Below, in pieces: positions 39,952 through 47,915 of a stretch of DNA of 64,000 bases. The position numbers were made by a program, and so were the translations under genes. The DNA is taken from the NCBI GenBank assembly GCA_035456465.1, contig DATIDD010000001.1, positions 1 through 64,000 on the forward strand. Direction: 5' to 3'. Numbering within the stretch: the first letter of the stretch is position 1; every line of letters begins with the position of its first letter. This DNA comes from DATHTC01 sp035456465 (GTDB lineage: Bacteria; Actinomycetota; Thermoleophilia; Gaiellales; Gaiellaceae). The notes beneath the pieces were generated by a model. It searched no databases. It was not told the DNA's origin and saw nothing but the letters and a program-made list of their open reading frames with translations.

Positions 39952-40059
39952 CGTCGGGCGATGTTGCTCCGCGGCTGAGAACGCGTTCCCGCTGCCGCCC
40001 GCGCGCCCCCTCGGCCACGGGTCCGGCCTTCGTTCTCTGATTCCGAAGGAGCAACTCCC

Positions 40060-40926
40060 GTGTCACTCGCAGCACCCACCACCATCGAGCCCGTGATCAC
40101 GCCCCGGCAACCGCCGGCGGTGGAGGTCGTCGGCCTGCGCAAGGAGTTCGTGCGCAAGGACAAGCGGAACGGGCGCCTCGCCCGGCGCCGGCGTGTCCCC
40201 GCGCTCGCGGACGTCAGCTTCACGATGGCGCGCGGCGAGACGGTTGCGATCCTCGGCCAGAACGGCTCCGGGAAGTCGACGCTCGTCCGCCTGCTGTCGA
40301 CGCTGCTGCTGCACGACGGCGGCGAGGCGCGGATCTTCGGCCACGACGTCTTCGCCGAGCCCCGTGCGGTGCGCCGGCTCGTGAACCGCGTCTCGGTCGA
40401 GGCGTCGTTCTTCAAGAAGATGTCCGCGGCCGAGAACCTCTCGTACGCGGCGCGCTTCTACGGGATGACGGCTCGCGACACGCGCGACCGGATCCCGGAG
40501 ATCCTCCGGCGCGTCGGGTTCCCCGAGCAGCGGCGGACCGAGCCGATGGAGAACCTGTCGCGCGGGATGCAGCAGAAGGTGGCGCTCGCCCGCGCGCTGC
40601 TCACGTCGCCGGTGCTGCTGCTCCTCGACGAGCCGACCACGGGGCTCGACCCGCGGTCGAAGCTCGAGGTGCAGGAGTTCATCCGCGAGATGCGGGCGAG
40701 CCACGACTCGACGATCCTGCTCTGCACGCACGACCTCGTCGAGGCCGAGGCGCTCGCGGAGCGGATCGGCATCCTCGACCGCGGCCGGCTGCTGATGCTC
40801 GAGCCGGCCGACGAGCTGAAGCGGCGCTTCGGCGCCGAGACGCTCGAGGAGGCGTTCTTCGCCGCGACCGGCAAGGCGCTGGAGGACGAGGTCGACGAGG
40901 ACGACGAGCGGGGGGTGTTCGCCTAG
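40060..40926 (+). CDS. ABC-2 type transporter ATP-binding protein
   Basis: 288 residues, GTG start. Walker A GQNGSGKST, signature ENLSRGMQQKVALARALL, Walker B LLLLDEPTTGLD and the switch His in LLCTHDL. A 30-residue N-terminal extension and an acidic tail (DEVDEDDERG) flank the nucleotide-binding domain. It resembles the DrrA/NatA exporters of antibiotics, lipids or polysaccharides. The permease gene follows after the inverted-repeat element at 40925-41088, so the pair is unusually far apart for an ABC operon. Confidence 0.9.
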   Translation: MSLAAPTTIEPVITPRQPPAVEVVGLRKEFVRKDKRNGRLARRRRVPALADVSFTMARGETVAILGQNGSGKSTLVRLLSTLLLHDGGEARIFGHDVFAEPRAVRRLVNRVSVEASFFKKMSAAENLSYAARFYGMTARDTRDRIPEILRRVGFPEQRRTEPMENLSRGMQQKVALARALLTSPVLLLLDEPTTGLDPRSKLEVQEFIREMRASHDSTILLCTHDLVEAEALAERIGILDRGRLLMLEPADELKRRFGAETLEEAFFAATGKALEDEVDEDDERGVFA

Positions 40927-41088
40927 TGCCCCTTCCGGCAGTAGTCAGGGCACTTCTGGCGGCGCCCGGAACCGCCATGCGGCGTCCTCGGTCGCGCCGA
41001 TCTGTCTGCAGATCGACGCTCCCTGCGTCCTTGCCCGGCGGCCCCGTGCACGCGCCAGAAGCACGAGACCACGACCGGAAGGGGCACT
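40925..41088. repeat. Palindromic 164-nt element between ABC genes
   Basis: Ends are perfect 14-bp inverted repeats, AGTGCCCCTTCCGG (40925-40938) and its complement (41075-41088). Just inside, CTTCTGGCG and CGCCAGAAG extend the symmetry. The centre has GATCTG-TCTG-CAGATC and other GC-rich stems. There is no ORF of its own. The left end includes the last two bases of the ATPase stop codon, and the right end contains AAGGGG, the Shine-Dalgarno for the permease ATG at 41090. MITE-like in form; no clear target duplication. Confidence 0.6.
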
Positions 41089-41089
41089 G

Positions 41090-41923
41090 ATGCGCGCGAT
41101 CGCGATGAGCCTCCGGCACGAGCTGATCGGCCTCGGCGGCGTCGTCGAGCGCAATTGGTACCTCGTCAAGCGCTACGCCTGGTGGGAGATCGCCTTCTTC
41201 CTCTGGACGGCCGCGAACACGCTCACGATCGTGTTCATCGGCAAGGGCGTCGAGGCGGCGGGCGGCGAGGTCGACGTCAACCGCCTCACGACGGTGCTGC
41301 TGATCGGCGCCGTGATCTGGTCGTACCTCGGGATCATCTTCGAGATCCTCACCGAGACCGTGGCCTGGGAGCGGTGGGAGGGGACGATCGAGTACACGTT
41401 CATGGCGCCCCTCTCGCGCCCCGTGCACCTGATCGGGATGGGCGTGTTCGCCGTCTTCTACGGCGTCGTGCGGGCGGCGATCGTGTTCGCCGTGATCGCG
41501 TCCTTCTTCGGCCTCGACATGCCGGAGGCGAACTTCGCGTCGGCGCTCGTGCTGCTGGCGATCGCGTCGGTCTCGTTCATCGGGATCGGGATGATGACCG
41601 CCGTCCTGCCGCTGATCTCGCCCGAGAAGGGGACGCAGCTCGGGTTCATCGCCCAGGGCCTGATGCTCGTCGTCTCCGGCGTCTACTACCCGGTCTCGGT
41701 GCTGCCCGAGTGGATGCAGTGGCTGGCGACGATCTCCCCCGCGACCTACGCCCTGCGCGGGATCCGCGCGGCGATCCTCGACGGCGCCGGTGTCGCCGCG
41801 GTGTGGGGCGACATCTGGCCGTTGATCGTGATCGGGCTCGTCTCGATCCCGCTGGGCCTGTGGGTGTTCCACCGCGGCGAGCAGTACGCGAAGCGCCACG
41901 GGAAGCTGAAGCGCACCGGATGA
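41090..41923 (+). CDS. ABC-2 type transporter permease
   Basis: 277 residues with six membrane segments, for example YAWWEIAFFLWTAANTLTIVFIG, TVLLIGAVIWSYLGIIFEIL, ALVLLAIASVSFIGIGMMTAVL and IWPLIVIGLVSIPLGLWVF. Late motif SGVYYPVSVLPEWMQWLATISPATYALRGIR is the ABC-2 permease signature. Works as a dimer with the ATPase encoded at 40060. ATG preceded by AAGGGG, which lies in the inverted-repeat arm. Overlaps the next gene by ATGA. Confidence 0.9.
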   Translation: MRAIAMSLRHELIGLGGVVERNWYLVKRYAWWEIAFFLWTAANTLTIVFIGKGVEAAGGEVDVNRLTTVLLIGAVIWSYLGIIFEILTETVAWERWEGTIEYTFMAPLSRPVHLIGMGVFAVFYGVVRAAIVFAVIASFFGLDMPEANFASALVLLAIASVSFIGIGMMTAVLPLISPEKGTQLGFIAQGLMLVVSGVYYPVSVLPEWMQWLATISPATYALRGIRAAILDGAGVAAVWGDIWPLIVIGLVSIPLGLWVFHRGEQYAKRHGKLKRTG

Positions 41924-42813
41924 TCTCGATCCGCGCGGCCGAGTCGGACGACGACCTCGTCGCGTGGATCGAGGTTCGCCGGCGCGTGCTGCCGAACGAG
42001 CCCGCGGGCTCCCTGGCGCAGCTGCGCGCGCTCGCCTCGCCGGTGCGGCTGCTCCTGCGCGCGGAGGCCGGCGGGGCGCCCGGGGGCAGCGGGCTCGCGG
42101 ATCGCTCGGACACGGGCGACGGGTTCGTGGCCCCGCGCGTGCTGCCGGAGCACCGGCGGCGCGGCGTGGGCACGGCGCTGCTCGAGCGGCTGCTCGAGCA
42201 CGTGCACGCCCGCGGCTTCGAGCGGGCTCGGTCGCTCGTCGACGACGAGGGGTCGCTCGCCTTCGCGGTGCGCCACGGCTTCGACGAGGTGGAACGGCAG
42301 GTGGAGCAGGTGCGCGCCGTGGGGGACGAGCAGGAGCCCGAGCCGTTCGCGGGCCTCGAGTTCGCCACCGTCGAGGAGCGTCCGGAGCTTCTCCGGCTCG
42401 CATACCCGCTCGCGGCGCAGGGCTACGCCGATCTCGCGCTCGCGACGGGCACGGTCACCGTCACGGAGGAGGCCTGGCTCCGCGACGAGGCGACGCTTCC
42501 CGTCGGGTCGTTCGTCGCGCTCGCCGGCGGCCGGGTCGTCGGCTACGCGGGGCTGCTCGCGTGGGTCGACGACCGGACGCGCGCGGAGCACGGGCTCACG
42601 GTCGTCGAGCGCGCGTGGCGGGGGCGCGGGCTCGCGCCGGCGCTGAAGCGCCGCCAGCTCGCCTGGGCAGCAGGCGCCGGGATCCGGGAGTTCGTCACGT
42701 GGACCCAGCGCGGCAACGAGGCGATGCAGCGGGTGAACGAGCGGCTGGGGTACGTCGCGCGCGGCGTCAGCCGCACCGTCGAGCGCGCGCTCTGGAGCCC
42801 GGCCGGGACGTGA
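41920..42813 (+). CDS. Protein with two GNAT acetyltransferase domains
   Basis: 297 residues. N-terminal GNAT with acetyl-CoA motif LPEHRRRGVGTALLERLLEH (about residues 75-95), then a second, more divergent GNAT with VVERAWRGRGLAPALKRRQL (about 225-245) and WTQRGNEAMQRVNERLGY. Tandem GNATs of this layout resemble mycothiol synthase (MshD)-like or antibiotic-acetylating proteins, but the substrate is not clear. Coupled by ATGA to the permease gene, so it may modify the exported compound. Confidence 0.82.
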   Translation: MISIRAAESDDDLVAWIEVRRRVLPNEPAGSLAQLRALASPVRLLLRAEAGGAPGGSGLADRSDTGDGFVAPRVLPEHRRRGVGTALLERLLEHVHARGFERARSLVDDEGSLAFAVRHGFDEVERQVEQVRAVGDEQEPEPFAGLEFATVEERPELLRLAYPLAAQGYADLALATGTVTVTEEAWLRDEATLPVGSFVALAGGRVVGYAGLLAWVDDRTRAEHGLTVVERAWRGRGLAPALKRRQLAWAAGAGIREFVTWTQRGNEAMQRVNERLGYVARGVSRTVERALWSPAGT

Positions 42814-42834
42814 TGTACACTCCGCCGGTCATCT

Positions 42835-42888
42835 GAGGCGACGAGGCCTCGGGCGGCGGGCACAGACCCGTCCGGCCCGGGGTCTTTT
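42835..42888 (+). promoter_or_regulatory. Structured glnA leader: two alternative hairpins, the second terminator-like
   Basis: Hairpin 1: GAGGC (42835-42839), 6-nt loop GACGAG, GCCTC (42846-42850). Hairpin 2: CCTCGGGC + GGCGGG (42847-42860), 6-nt loop CACAGA, CCCGTC + GCCCGGGG (42867-42882, with a 2-nt bulge), then TCTTTT. The bases 42847-42850 are used by both, so forming hairpin 1 weakens the terminator. TACACT at 42816-42821 may be the -10 box. Only 23 nt remain between the T run and the glnA start, so transcription must begin upstream of the hairpins. Confidence 0.6.
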
Positions 42889-42911
42889 GCATTCCTGAGG
42901 AGGTTTCGCGC

Positions 42912-44276
42912 ATGGCGATGATCGAGAGCAGGGACCGGGCCACGTCGGATCCGGAGGCGCGGCGGCGGGTGCTCGCGGAGATCCGCGACCGCGGCGTCGA
43001 GTACGTGCTCCTGTGGTTCACCGACATCGAGGGTCACCTGAAGAGCTTTGCGATCACGCCGAGCGAGGTCGAAGGCGCGCTCGACGACGGGATGGGCTTC
43101 GACGGCTCGTCGATCACCGGCTTCAACGCGATCGAGGAGTCGGACATGGTCGCGATCCCCGATCCCGACACGTTCCGGATCATGCCGGCGCGCGGCGGCG
43201 AGACGATCGTCGGCCGGATGATCTGTGACGTCGTCAAGCCCGACGGCGAGCCGTACGAGGGCGACCCGCGCTACGTGCTCCGGCGCGCGCTCGAGCGCAT
43301 GCGCGAGCTCGGCTTCGACACGTTCAACGTCGGGCCGGAGCTCGAGTACTTCCTGTTCAAGGACAACGCGGGCACGGAGACCCTCGACGAGGGCGGCTAC
43401 TTCGCGATGACCGCGCTCGACGCGGCCACCGAGCTGCGCAACGAGACGATCAAGGCGCTGGAGCAGGTCGGGATCCCGATCGAGTACCACCACCACGAGG
43501 TGGCGCCGTCCCAGCACGAGATCGACATGCGCTACGCCTCGGCGCTCGACATGGCCGACTACACGGTCACCTACCGGCTGATCGTGAAGGAGGTCGCGGC
43601 GAAGAACGGCGTCTACGCGACGTTCATGCCGAAGCCGCTGTTCGGCGAGAACGGGTCCGGCATGCACACGCACATGTCGCTGTTCACCGACGGGCGCAAC
43701 CAGTTCTTCGACGGGGACGACGGGTACCACCTCTCGGCGACGGGGAAGGCGTTCATCGCCGGGCTGCTCCGCCACGCGCGCGAGCTGTCGGCGGTGTTCG
43801 CCCAGTGGGTGAACTCGTACAAGCGGCTGGTGCCGGGCTTCGAGGCTCCCGTCTACGTGGCGTGGTCGCAGCGCAACCGCTCGGCGCTCATTCGGATCCC
43901 GCTGTACAAGCCGGGCTCCGAGCAGGCCACCCGGGCCGAGATCCGCTGCCCCGATCCCGCGTGCAACCCGTACCTGACGTTCGCGACGCTGCTCCACGCG
44001 GGGCTCGAGGGGATCGAGCACGGCTACGAGCTCCCCGACCCGATGGAGACGAACCTCTACCACCTCACGCCGGAGCAGCGGCGCGAGCGCGGGATCGTCT
44101 CGCTGCCGGAGACGCTGGGCGAGGCGATCGACGAGTTCGCCCGCTCGGAGCTGATGCGGCGCGCGCTCGGCGACCACATCTTCGACAACTACGTCAAGCT
44201 GAAGCGGAAGGAGTGGGACGAGTACCGCGTGCAGCTGACGGACTGGGAGCGCGAGCGGTACCTCGGCGTCCTCTAG
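42912..44276 (+). CDS. glnA: Glutamine synthetase, type I
   Basis: 454 residues, the length of the GSI-alpha subtype without the 25-residue insert. Forms glutamine from glutamate, ammonia and ATP; dodecamer. Signatures: FDGSSITGFNAIEESDM (adenylate-end latch), YFLF and HHHEVAPSQHEIDMRYASA, KPLFGENGSGMHTHMSLF, and RIP / NPYLTFA near the end. A tyrosine sits in NLYHLTPEQ at the adenylylation-loop position, but GSI-alpha enzymes are usually not adenylylated. ATG 42912 follows GAGGAGG at 8 nt. Preceded by the structured leader and closed by a strong terminator. Confidence 0.96.
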   Translation: MAMIESRDRATSDPEARRRVLAEIRDRGVEYVLLWFTDIEGHLKSFAITPSEVEGALDDGMGFDGSSITGFNAIEESDMVAIPDPDTFRIMPARGGETIVGRMICDVVKPDGEPYEGDPRYVLRRALERMRELGFDTFNVGPELEYFLFKDNAGTETLDEGGYFAMTALDAATELRNETIKALEQVGIPIEYHHHEVAPSQHEIDMRYASALDMADYTVTYRLIVKEVAAKNGVYATFMPKPLFGENGSGMHTHMSLFTDGRNQFFDGDDGYHLSATGKAFIAGLLRHARELSAVFAQWVNSYKRLVPGFEAPVYVAWSQRNRSALIRIPLYKPGSEQATRAEIRCPDPACNPYLTFATLLHAGLEGIEHGYELPDPMETNLYHLTPEQRRERGIVSLPETLGEAIDEFARSELMRRALGDHIFDNYVKLKRKEWDEYRVQLTDWERERYLGVL

Positions 44277-44279
44277 GAG

Positions 44280-44308
44280 CGTGGGGGGAGCCCGCCGCTC
44301 CCCCCACG
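44280..44308 (+). terminator. glnA hairpin terminator
   Basis: CGTGGGGGGAGC, loop CCGCC, GCTCCCCCCACG: 12 perfect pairs beginning 3 nt after the glnA stop. Confidence 0.8.
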
Positions 44309-44441
44309 ATCTCGTGTCTCTCGCCCGGCCCCGAGCAGTGACGGGGGAAGATCGCCGCGTCCGGCCGAGTCCTGGGATTAACGAATTCCTTACTCCACCG
44401 GGGGGAATTTCCTTGCAGAGCGGGAATAGCGTCGCACTGAG

Positions 44442-44696
44442 ATGAGCGCGATCGCCTACGACCTCCGCCGCACGTCCGGGTACCTCGTGGCCGACGTGCG
44501 GGGGCGGGTCGTCGGTCGCGTCGACTCGCCGATGTACGGGACGCGGCCCGACGAGCCCGACGCGATCGCGGTGCGCTCCGGCTGGCTGTCGCGCCGGCGG
44601 CGGCTCGTGCCCGCCGAGGCGATCCAGCAGATCGACCGCGCCAGCGGCGTGATCGGCCTCCGCGTCGAGCGCGAGCTGCTTCGCGCCTTCCTCTAG
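44442..44696 (+). CDS. Small PRC-barrel-like protein
   Basis: 84 residues. DVRGRVVGRVDSPMYG and a second beta section (GWLSRRRRLVPAEAIQQIDRA, VIGLRVERELL) match the PRC-barrel fold seen in RimM, photosynthetic reaction centre H subunit and many small stress-linked proteins. Function unknown. ATG 44442 is preceded by an AT-rich stretch (TTAACGAATTCCTTACT, 44377-44393) and TAGCGT 9 nt before the start, so it has its own promoter. Confidence 0.7.
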   Translation: MSAIAYDLRRTSGYLVADVRGRVVGRVDSPMYGTRPDEPDAIAVRSGWLSRRRRLVPAEAIQQIDRASGVIGLRVERELLRAFL

Positions 44697-44741
44697 ACCG
44701 CGTTTCCCCGAACCGGGCAGGCTCCGCGGCGGCGGCGAGGC

Positions 44742-44747
44742 TAGCGT
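44742..44747 (+). promoter_or_regulatory. -10 box of a probable leaderless promoter
   Basis: TAGCGT, 7 nt before the GTG at 44755. Confidence 0.45.
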
Positions 44748-44754
44748 TGCGCCC

Positions 44755-45120
44755 GTGGGACGCCGCGACGAGCTCGAGCCGCGGTTCGGCTGGCTGGCGA
44801 CGGTCGGCGCCGCGCTCGGCATCCTGCTGCTGCTCGTGATCCTCGCGGTCGTCGCGCTCGATCCGGGCGACGAGCCGCCGCGAACGGCGGCGGTGCAGCA
44901 GTGGCTCCACGATGCGGAGCACCGCCGGCTGGCGGGGCTCGAGGACGACGTCTCCGTCGTCGACTGCGAGGACACCGGCTCGCGCCTCGCGGCGATCGAC
45001 CCCGTCGCCGTCTACCGCTGTACGCTGGCCGGCGGCGGCAGCGCCTGCTTCGCCGTCGACGGCGACCGCGTCGTCGCGGCCGGGCGCCAGCTCGAGACGA
45101 CCCGCGGCTGCGAGCCCTAG
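44755..45120 (+). CDS. Small membrane-anchored protein of unknown function
   Basis: 121 residues, GTG start. One membrane helix at about 13-36 (LATVGAALGILLLLVILAVVAL), then an outer domain of 80 residues with four cysteines (VDCEDTG, YRCTLAG, SACFAV, RGCEP) that could form two disulfides. No family recognised. Ends overlapping the convergent membrane gene by 4 nt. Confidence 0.6.
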   Translation: MGRRDELEPRFGWLATVGAALGILLLLVILAVVALDPGDEPPRTAAVQQWLHDAEHRRLAGLEDDVSVVDCEDTGSRLAAIDPVAVYRCTLAGGGSACFAVDGDRVVAAGRQLETTRGCEP

Positions 45121-45581
45121 TCCGGCTTCGCGCTCATCGCCCAGACGGCGACGACGTACGCGGCCAGGAGGATCACCGCGATCACGCCGACGGCCCGGCT
45201 GAGCCCGATCCCGCCGCCGGCGCGCAGCTTCCGCAGCCCCAGGCCCGAGAGGATCAGCGAGACGAGGATCAGCACGGCGCCGGCGTCCGCGGTGATGTAG
45301 CCGATCCCGAGCCACGCCGGGTCGAAGTCGTCGGGGAAGTCCTCGGCGGCCTCCGTCCACTGGGCGCCGATCCGCATCAGCAGGTACGCCGGGAACACGC
45401 CGAGCAGCAGCGCGCGCAGGCCGAACCGCGTGAGGCCGACGGCGTCGTCCCCTCCGCGCCACGCGAACGCGATCGCGGTCGCGACGACGAGGAGCGTCCC
45501 GACGAGCAGCATCGCGCCGAGGACGTGCAGCGTCAGCGGGAGGTTGACGTCGTCGGGGCGGATCGCGGCGAGGACGCTCAT
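45117..45581 (-). CDS. Polytopic membrane protein, DUF2269-like, copy 2
   Basis: 154 residues with four membrane segments (TLHVLGAMLLVGTLLVVATAIAF, FGLRALLLGVFPAYLLM, AGAVLILVSLILSGLGL, AVGVIAVILLAAYVVAVWAM). The LHVLGAMLLVG opening resembles DUF2269 proteins, which share a haem-protein-like helix bundle but have no proven function. ATG overlaps the stop of its upstream neighbour (ATGA); the two look like a diverged tandem pair. The long in-frame extension upstream is shadow. Confidence 0.65.
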   Translation of the reverse strand: MSVLAAIRPDDVNLPLTLHVLGAMLLVGTLLVVATAIAFAWRGGDDAVGLTRFGLRALLLGVFPAYLLMRIGAQWTEAAEDFPDDFDPAWLGIGYITADAGAVLILVSLILSGLGLRKLRAGGGIGLSRAVGVIAVILLAAYVVAVWAMSAKPD

Positions 45582-45994
45582 GCGCCCGGCTTCCAGATCA
45601 TCAGGACGAGGATGACGAGCACGGCGAGGCTGCTCAGCGCCTGGTAGCGGATCCCGCGGGGTCGCCCGGCGACCGGGTCGCGGAACTCCCTCCCCGCCAG
45701 GCCGCCGGCCCAGCCGGCGAACGCCCAGAGCACGAGCGCCGCGATGATCCACCCGTCCCACAGCTCGTAGCCGTCGTCCACGAGCGCGAGCCAGATCCCG
45801 AAGACGATCGTGCCCACCAGGCCGACGCCCACGAGCGGGCCCCAGATGCGGCCGACCTGCATTGCGCTCCCGGCGGTGATCACGGGCGCCGCCGGACGGG
45901 TCGCGAGCACGAGGGCCCACAGCGCGGTGAGGGCTCCCACGAGCACGACGGCGCTGAGCACGTGGAGGAAGACCAACCAGTCGGTCCCGGACAC
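45578..45994 (-). CDS. Polytopic membrane protein, DUF2269-like, copy 1
   Basis: 138 residues, GTG start, four membrane segments (WLVFLHVLSAVVLVGALTALWAL, IWGPLVGVGLVGTIVFGIWLAL, GWIIAALVLWAFAGWAGGL, LSSLAVLVILVLMIW). LHVLSAVVLVG parallels LHVLGAMLLVG in the next gene. TAGAGT on the minus strand 8 nt before the start points to a leaderless promoter. Divergent from the PdtaS-like kinase. Confidence 0.65.
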   Translation of the reverse strand: MSGTDWLVFLHVLSAVVLVGALTALWALVLATRPAAPVITAGSAMQVGRIWGPLVGVGLVGTIVFGIWLALVDDGYELWDGWIIAALVLWAFAGWAGGLAGREFRDPVAGRPRGIRYQALSSLAVLVILVLMIWKPGA

Positions 45995-46002
45995 GGGGCG
46001 GG

Positions 46003-46008
46003 ACTCTA
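46003..46008 (-). promoter_or_regulatory. -10 box of a probable leaderless promoter
   Basis: TAGAGT on the minus strand, 8 nt before the GTG at 45994. Confidence 0.4.
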
Positions 46009-46051
46009 CGCGTTGCGCCGGTCGCCGTTCAAGCCGGCTGCCGGCGGCGCC

Positions 46052-46057
46052 TACACT
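46052..46057 (+). promoter_or_regulatory. -10 box of a probable leaderless promoter
   Basis: TACACT, 6 nt before the GTG at 46064. Confidence 0.45.
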
Positions 46058-46063
46058 GGGCGC

Positions 46064-47497
46064 GTGGACGAATCCAGGCCGGTGGACGCATCCGAGCGGC
46101 ACCTGCGCCTGCTCACCGACACCATCGAGGCGGTCAACTCGACGCTCGACCTCCAGGAGGTGCTCGAGCTCGTCGCGAGCAAGGTCGCGCAGGCGCTCGG
46201 CACCGACGCCTGCTTCGTCTATCTCTACGACGAGCGGGCCGACGAGCTCGTCCTGAGAGCGACGTACGGCACGCGCGTCGAGGACATGACCAGGCGTCCC
46301 AAGATGCGGCCGGGCGAGGGGATCACCGGCGCCGCCGCGGCCGACCGGGTCCCGGTGATGCTCCCCGCGCAGGCACATCTCGACCCCCGCTTCAAGCGCT
46401 TCCCGAACCTGCCGGAGGACCAGTTCGAGTCGATCCTCGCCGTGCCGATCCTGCTGCGCGAGAAGCTGGAGGGCGCGCTCAACGTCCGCACCCGCGAGCC
46501 GCGCGCGTTCACGGCCGGGGAGGTCGACCTGCTGCTCGCGATCGCCGCACAGGTGGCCCAGTCGATCGAGCACGCGAGGCTGTACGACGGCGCGCGGCGC
46601 CGCGTGGTGGAGCTCGAGGCGCTCGCGCGGATCTCCGAGGCGGTGTCGGAGTCGCTCTACCTCGAGGAGTCGCTCGAGGCGATCGTGCAGACGACGATGC
46701 AGGCGGTGCACGCCACCGGCGCCGCGCTCGTGCTCGAGGACGGGAAGATCGCGTGGCCGGAGGGTCGCGCGGGCGCCCACGCCGTGCGGATCCCGCTGCG
46801 CTGGAAACGCCGGCAGATCGGCGAGCTGGTGTGCGACCGCGACACGCCGTTCGACGAGCCCGAGCTCGCGCTGCTCCAGTCGATCGCGCACCAGGCGGCC
46901 GTGGCGCTCGAGCATGGGCGCGCGGTGCTGCGGGGCGTCCTCGCCCAGGAGATCCACCACCGGGTCAAGAACAACCTCCAGACCGTCGCGTCGCTGCTGC
47001 GGCTGCAGGCGCGCTCGGAGCACCTCGACCCGCGGAAGGCGCTGGAGGACTCCGTCAACCGCGTGCTCGCGATCGCCGCCGTCCACGAGGTCCTGACGGA
47101 GCGCCGCGACGACGACGTCGCGCTCGACGAGCTGCTCGACCGGTTGCGCGCGATGCTCGTGCAGGGCCTCGGGCAGGGAGCCGGCGCGGCCAAGTCGGTC
47201 CGGGCCGAGCTCGCGCCGGTGTCGCTGGCGGGCGACCGCGCCACGGCGCTGGCGCTCGTCTTCTCCGAGCTGCTCCAGAACGCGCTCGAGCACGGCGGCG
47301 CCTCGATCGCGATCGGGCTCGCCCGGCGCGACGGCGAGGTCGTGCTCTCGGTCGCGGACGACGGTCCCGGCCTCGACGGCACCGGCGACGGCACCGGCCT
47401 CTCGATCGTGCGCGCGCTCGTGCGGGACGAGCTCGGGGGGACGCTGACGCTGCGCGCCGAGCCCGGGCTGCGGGCGGAGGTCGTCTTCCCGGCATAG
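46064..47497 (+). CDS. pdtaS: Soluble GAF-sensor histidine kinase, PdtaS-like
   Basis: 477 residues, no membrane segment. A GAF domain at about 20-165 (VLELVASKVAQALGTDACFV to IAAQVAQSIEHARL), a second GAF-like region at about 190-285 (AHATGAALVLEDG to IAHQAAVALEHGR), then a HisKA_2 phospho-acceptor helix IHHRVKNNLQTVASLLRLQA with H298/H299, and an HATPase ending ADDGPGLDGTGDGTGLSIVRAL. This layout is that of mycobacterial PdtaS, which phosphorylates the ANTAR regulator PdtaR. The likely partner is encoded at 51494. GTG start fits the -10 box. Confidence 0.85.
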   Translation: MDESRPVDASERHLRLLTDTIEAVNSTLDLQEVLELVASKVAQALGTDACFVYLYDERADELVLRATYGTRVEDMTRRPKMRPGEGITGAAAADRVPVMLPAQAHLDPRFKRFPNLPEDQFESILAVPILLREKLEGALNVRTREPRAFTAGEVDLLLAIAAQVAQSIEHARLYDGARRRVVELEALARISEAVSESLYLEESLEAIVQTTMQAVHATGAALVLEDGKIAWPEGRAGAHAVRIPLRWKRRQIGELVCDRDTPFDEPELALLQSIAHQAAVALEHGRAVLRGVLAQEIHHRVKNNLQTVASLLRLQARSEHLDPRKALEDSVNRVLAIAAVHEVLTERRDDDVALDELLDRLRAMLVQGLGQGAGAAKSVRAELAPVSLAGDRATALALVFSELLQNALEHGGASIAIGLARRDGEVVLSVADDGPGLDGTGDGTGLSIVRALVRDELGGTLTLRAEPGLRAEVVFPA

Positions 47498-47525
47498 CCG
47501 GCGTCCCCCCGGCGTTGGAGGGGCC

Positions 47526-47864
47526 ATGCACACCGTCTTCGACGCCACAGGGATCGAGACGCGGCGCAAGGCCGTCCGCCGCGAGCTCGGGATCACCGCC
47601 TTCGGGGCGAACCAGTTCGACAACCAGCCGGGGCAGGCGGGCTCGGAGCACGACGAGGAGTCGACCGGCCAGCAGGAGCTCTACGCCGTGCTCGGCGGGA
47701 GCGGCGTGCTCCGCGTCGACGGCGAGGAGGTCGCGCTCCGGCCGGGGATCTACGTCCACGTCTCGCCCGACGCGACGCGTCAGGTGGTCGCGGGCGCCGA
47801 GGGCCTCTCGTACCTCGTGATCGGCGCCGCGCCGGGCGGGTACGAGCTGCGCGAGCCGTTCTAG
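47526..47864 (+). CDS. Small single-domain cupin protein
   Basis: 112 residues. Cupin motif 1 is partly visible in SEHDEESTGQQELYAVLGGSG (His and Glu ligands) and motif 2 in LRPGIYVHVSPDATRQVVAG, with PG and a His but in altered spacing. Metal binding is possible but not certain. Function unknown. Follows the PdtaS-like gene by 28 nt, possibly in one transcript. Confidence 0.7.
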   Translation: MHTVFDATGIETRRKAVRRELGITAFGANQFDNQPGQAGSEHDEESTGQQELYAVLGGSGVLRVDGEEVALRPGIYVHVSPDATRQVVAGAEGLSYLVIGAAPGGYELREPF

Positions 47865-47888
47865 CGACGCCGGCCGGCGAGGCGAGCG

Positions 47889-47911
47889 GTGGGGGAACCA
47901 CAGGCCCCCAC
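47889..47911. terminator. Hairpin between convergent genes
   Basis: GTGGGGG, 9-nt loop, CCCCCAC: 7 pairs between the cupin and the FtsX-type permease genes. Confidence 0.5.
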
Positions 47912-47915
47912 GTCA

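Noticed and set aside
42814..42911. Known glnA riboswitch (glnA RNA or Downstream-peptide motif)
   Set aside because: Those glutamine riboswitches are known mainly from cyanobacteria and marine bacteria and I do not see their conserved core; the leader is reported as an unclassified attenuator instead.
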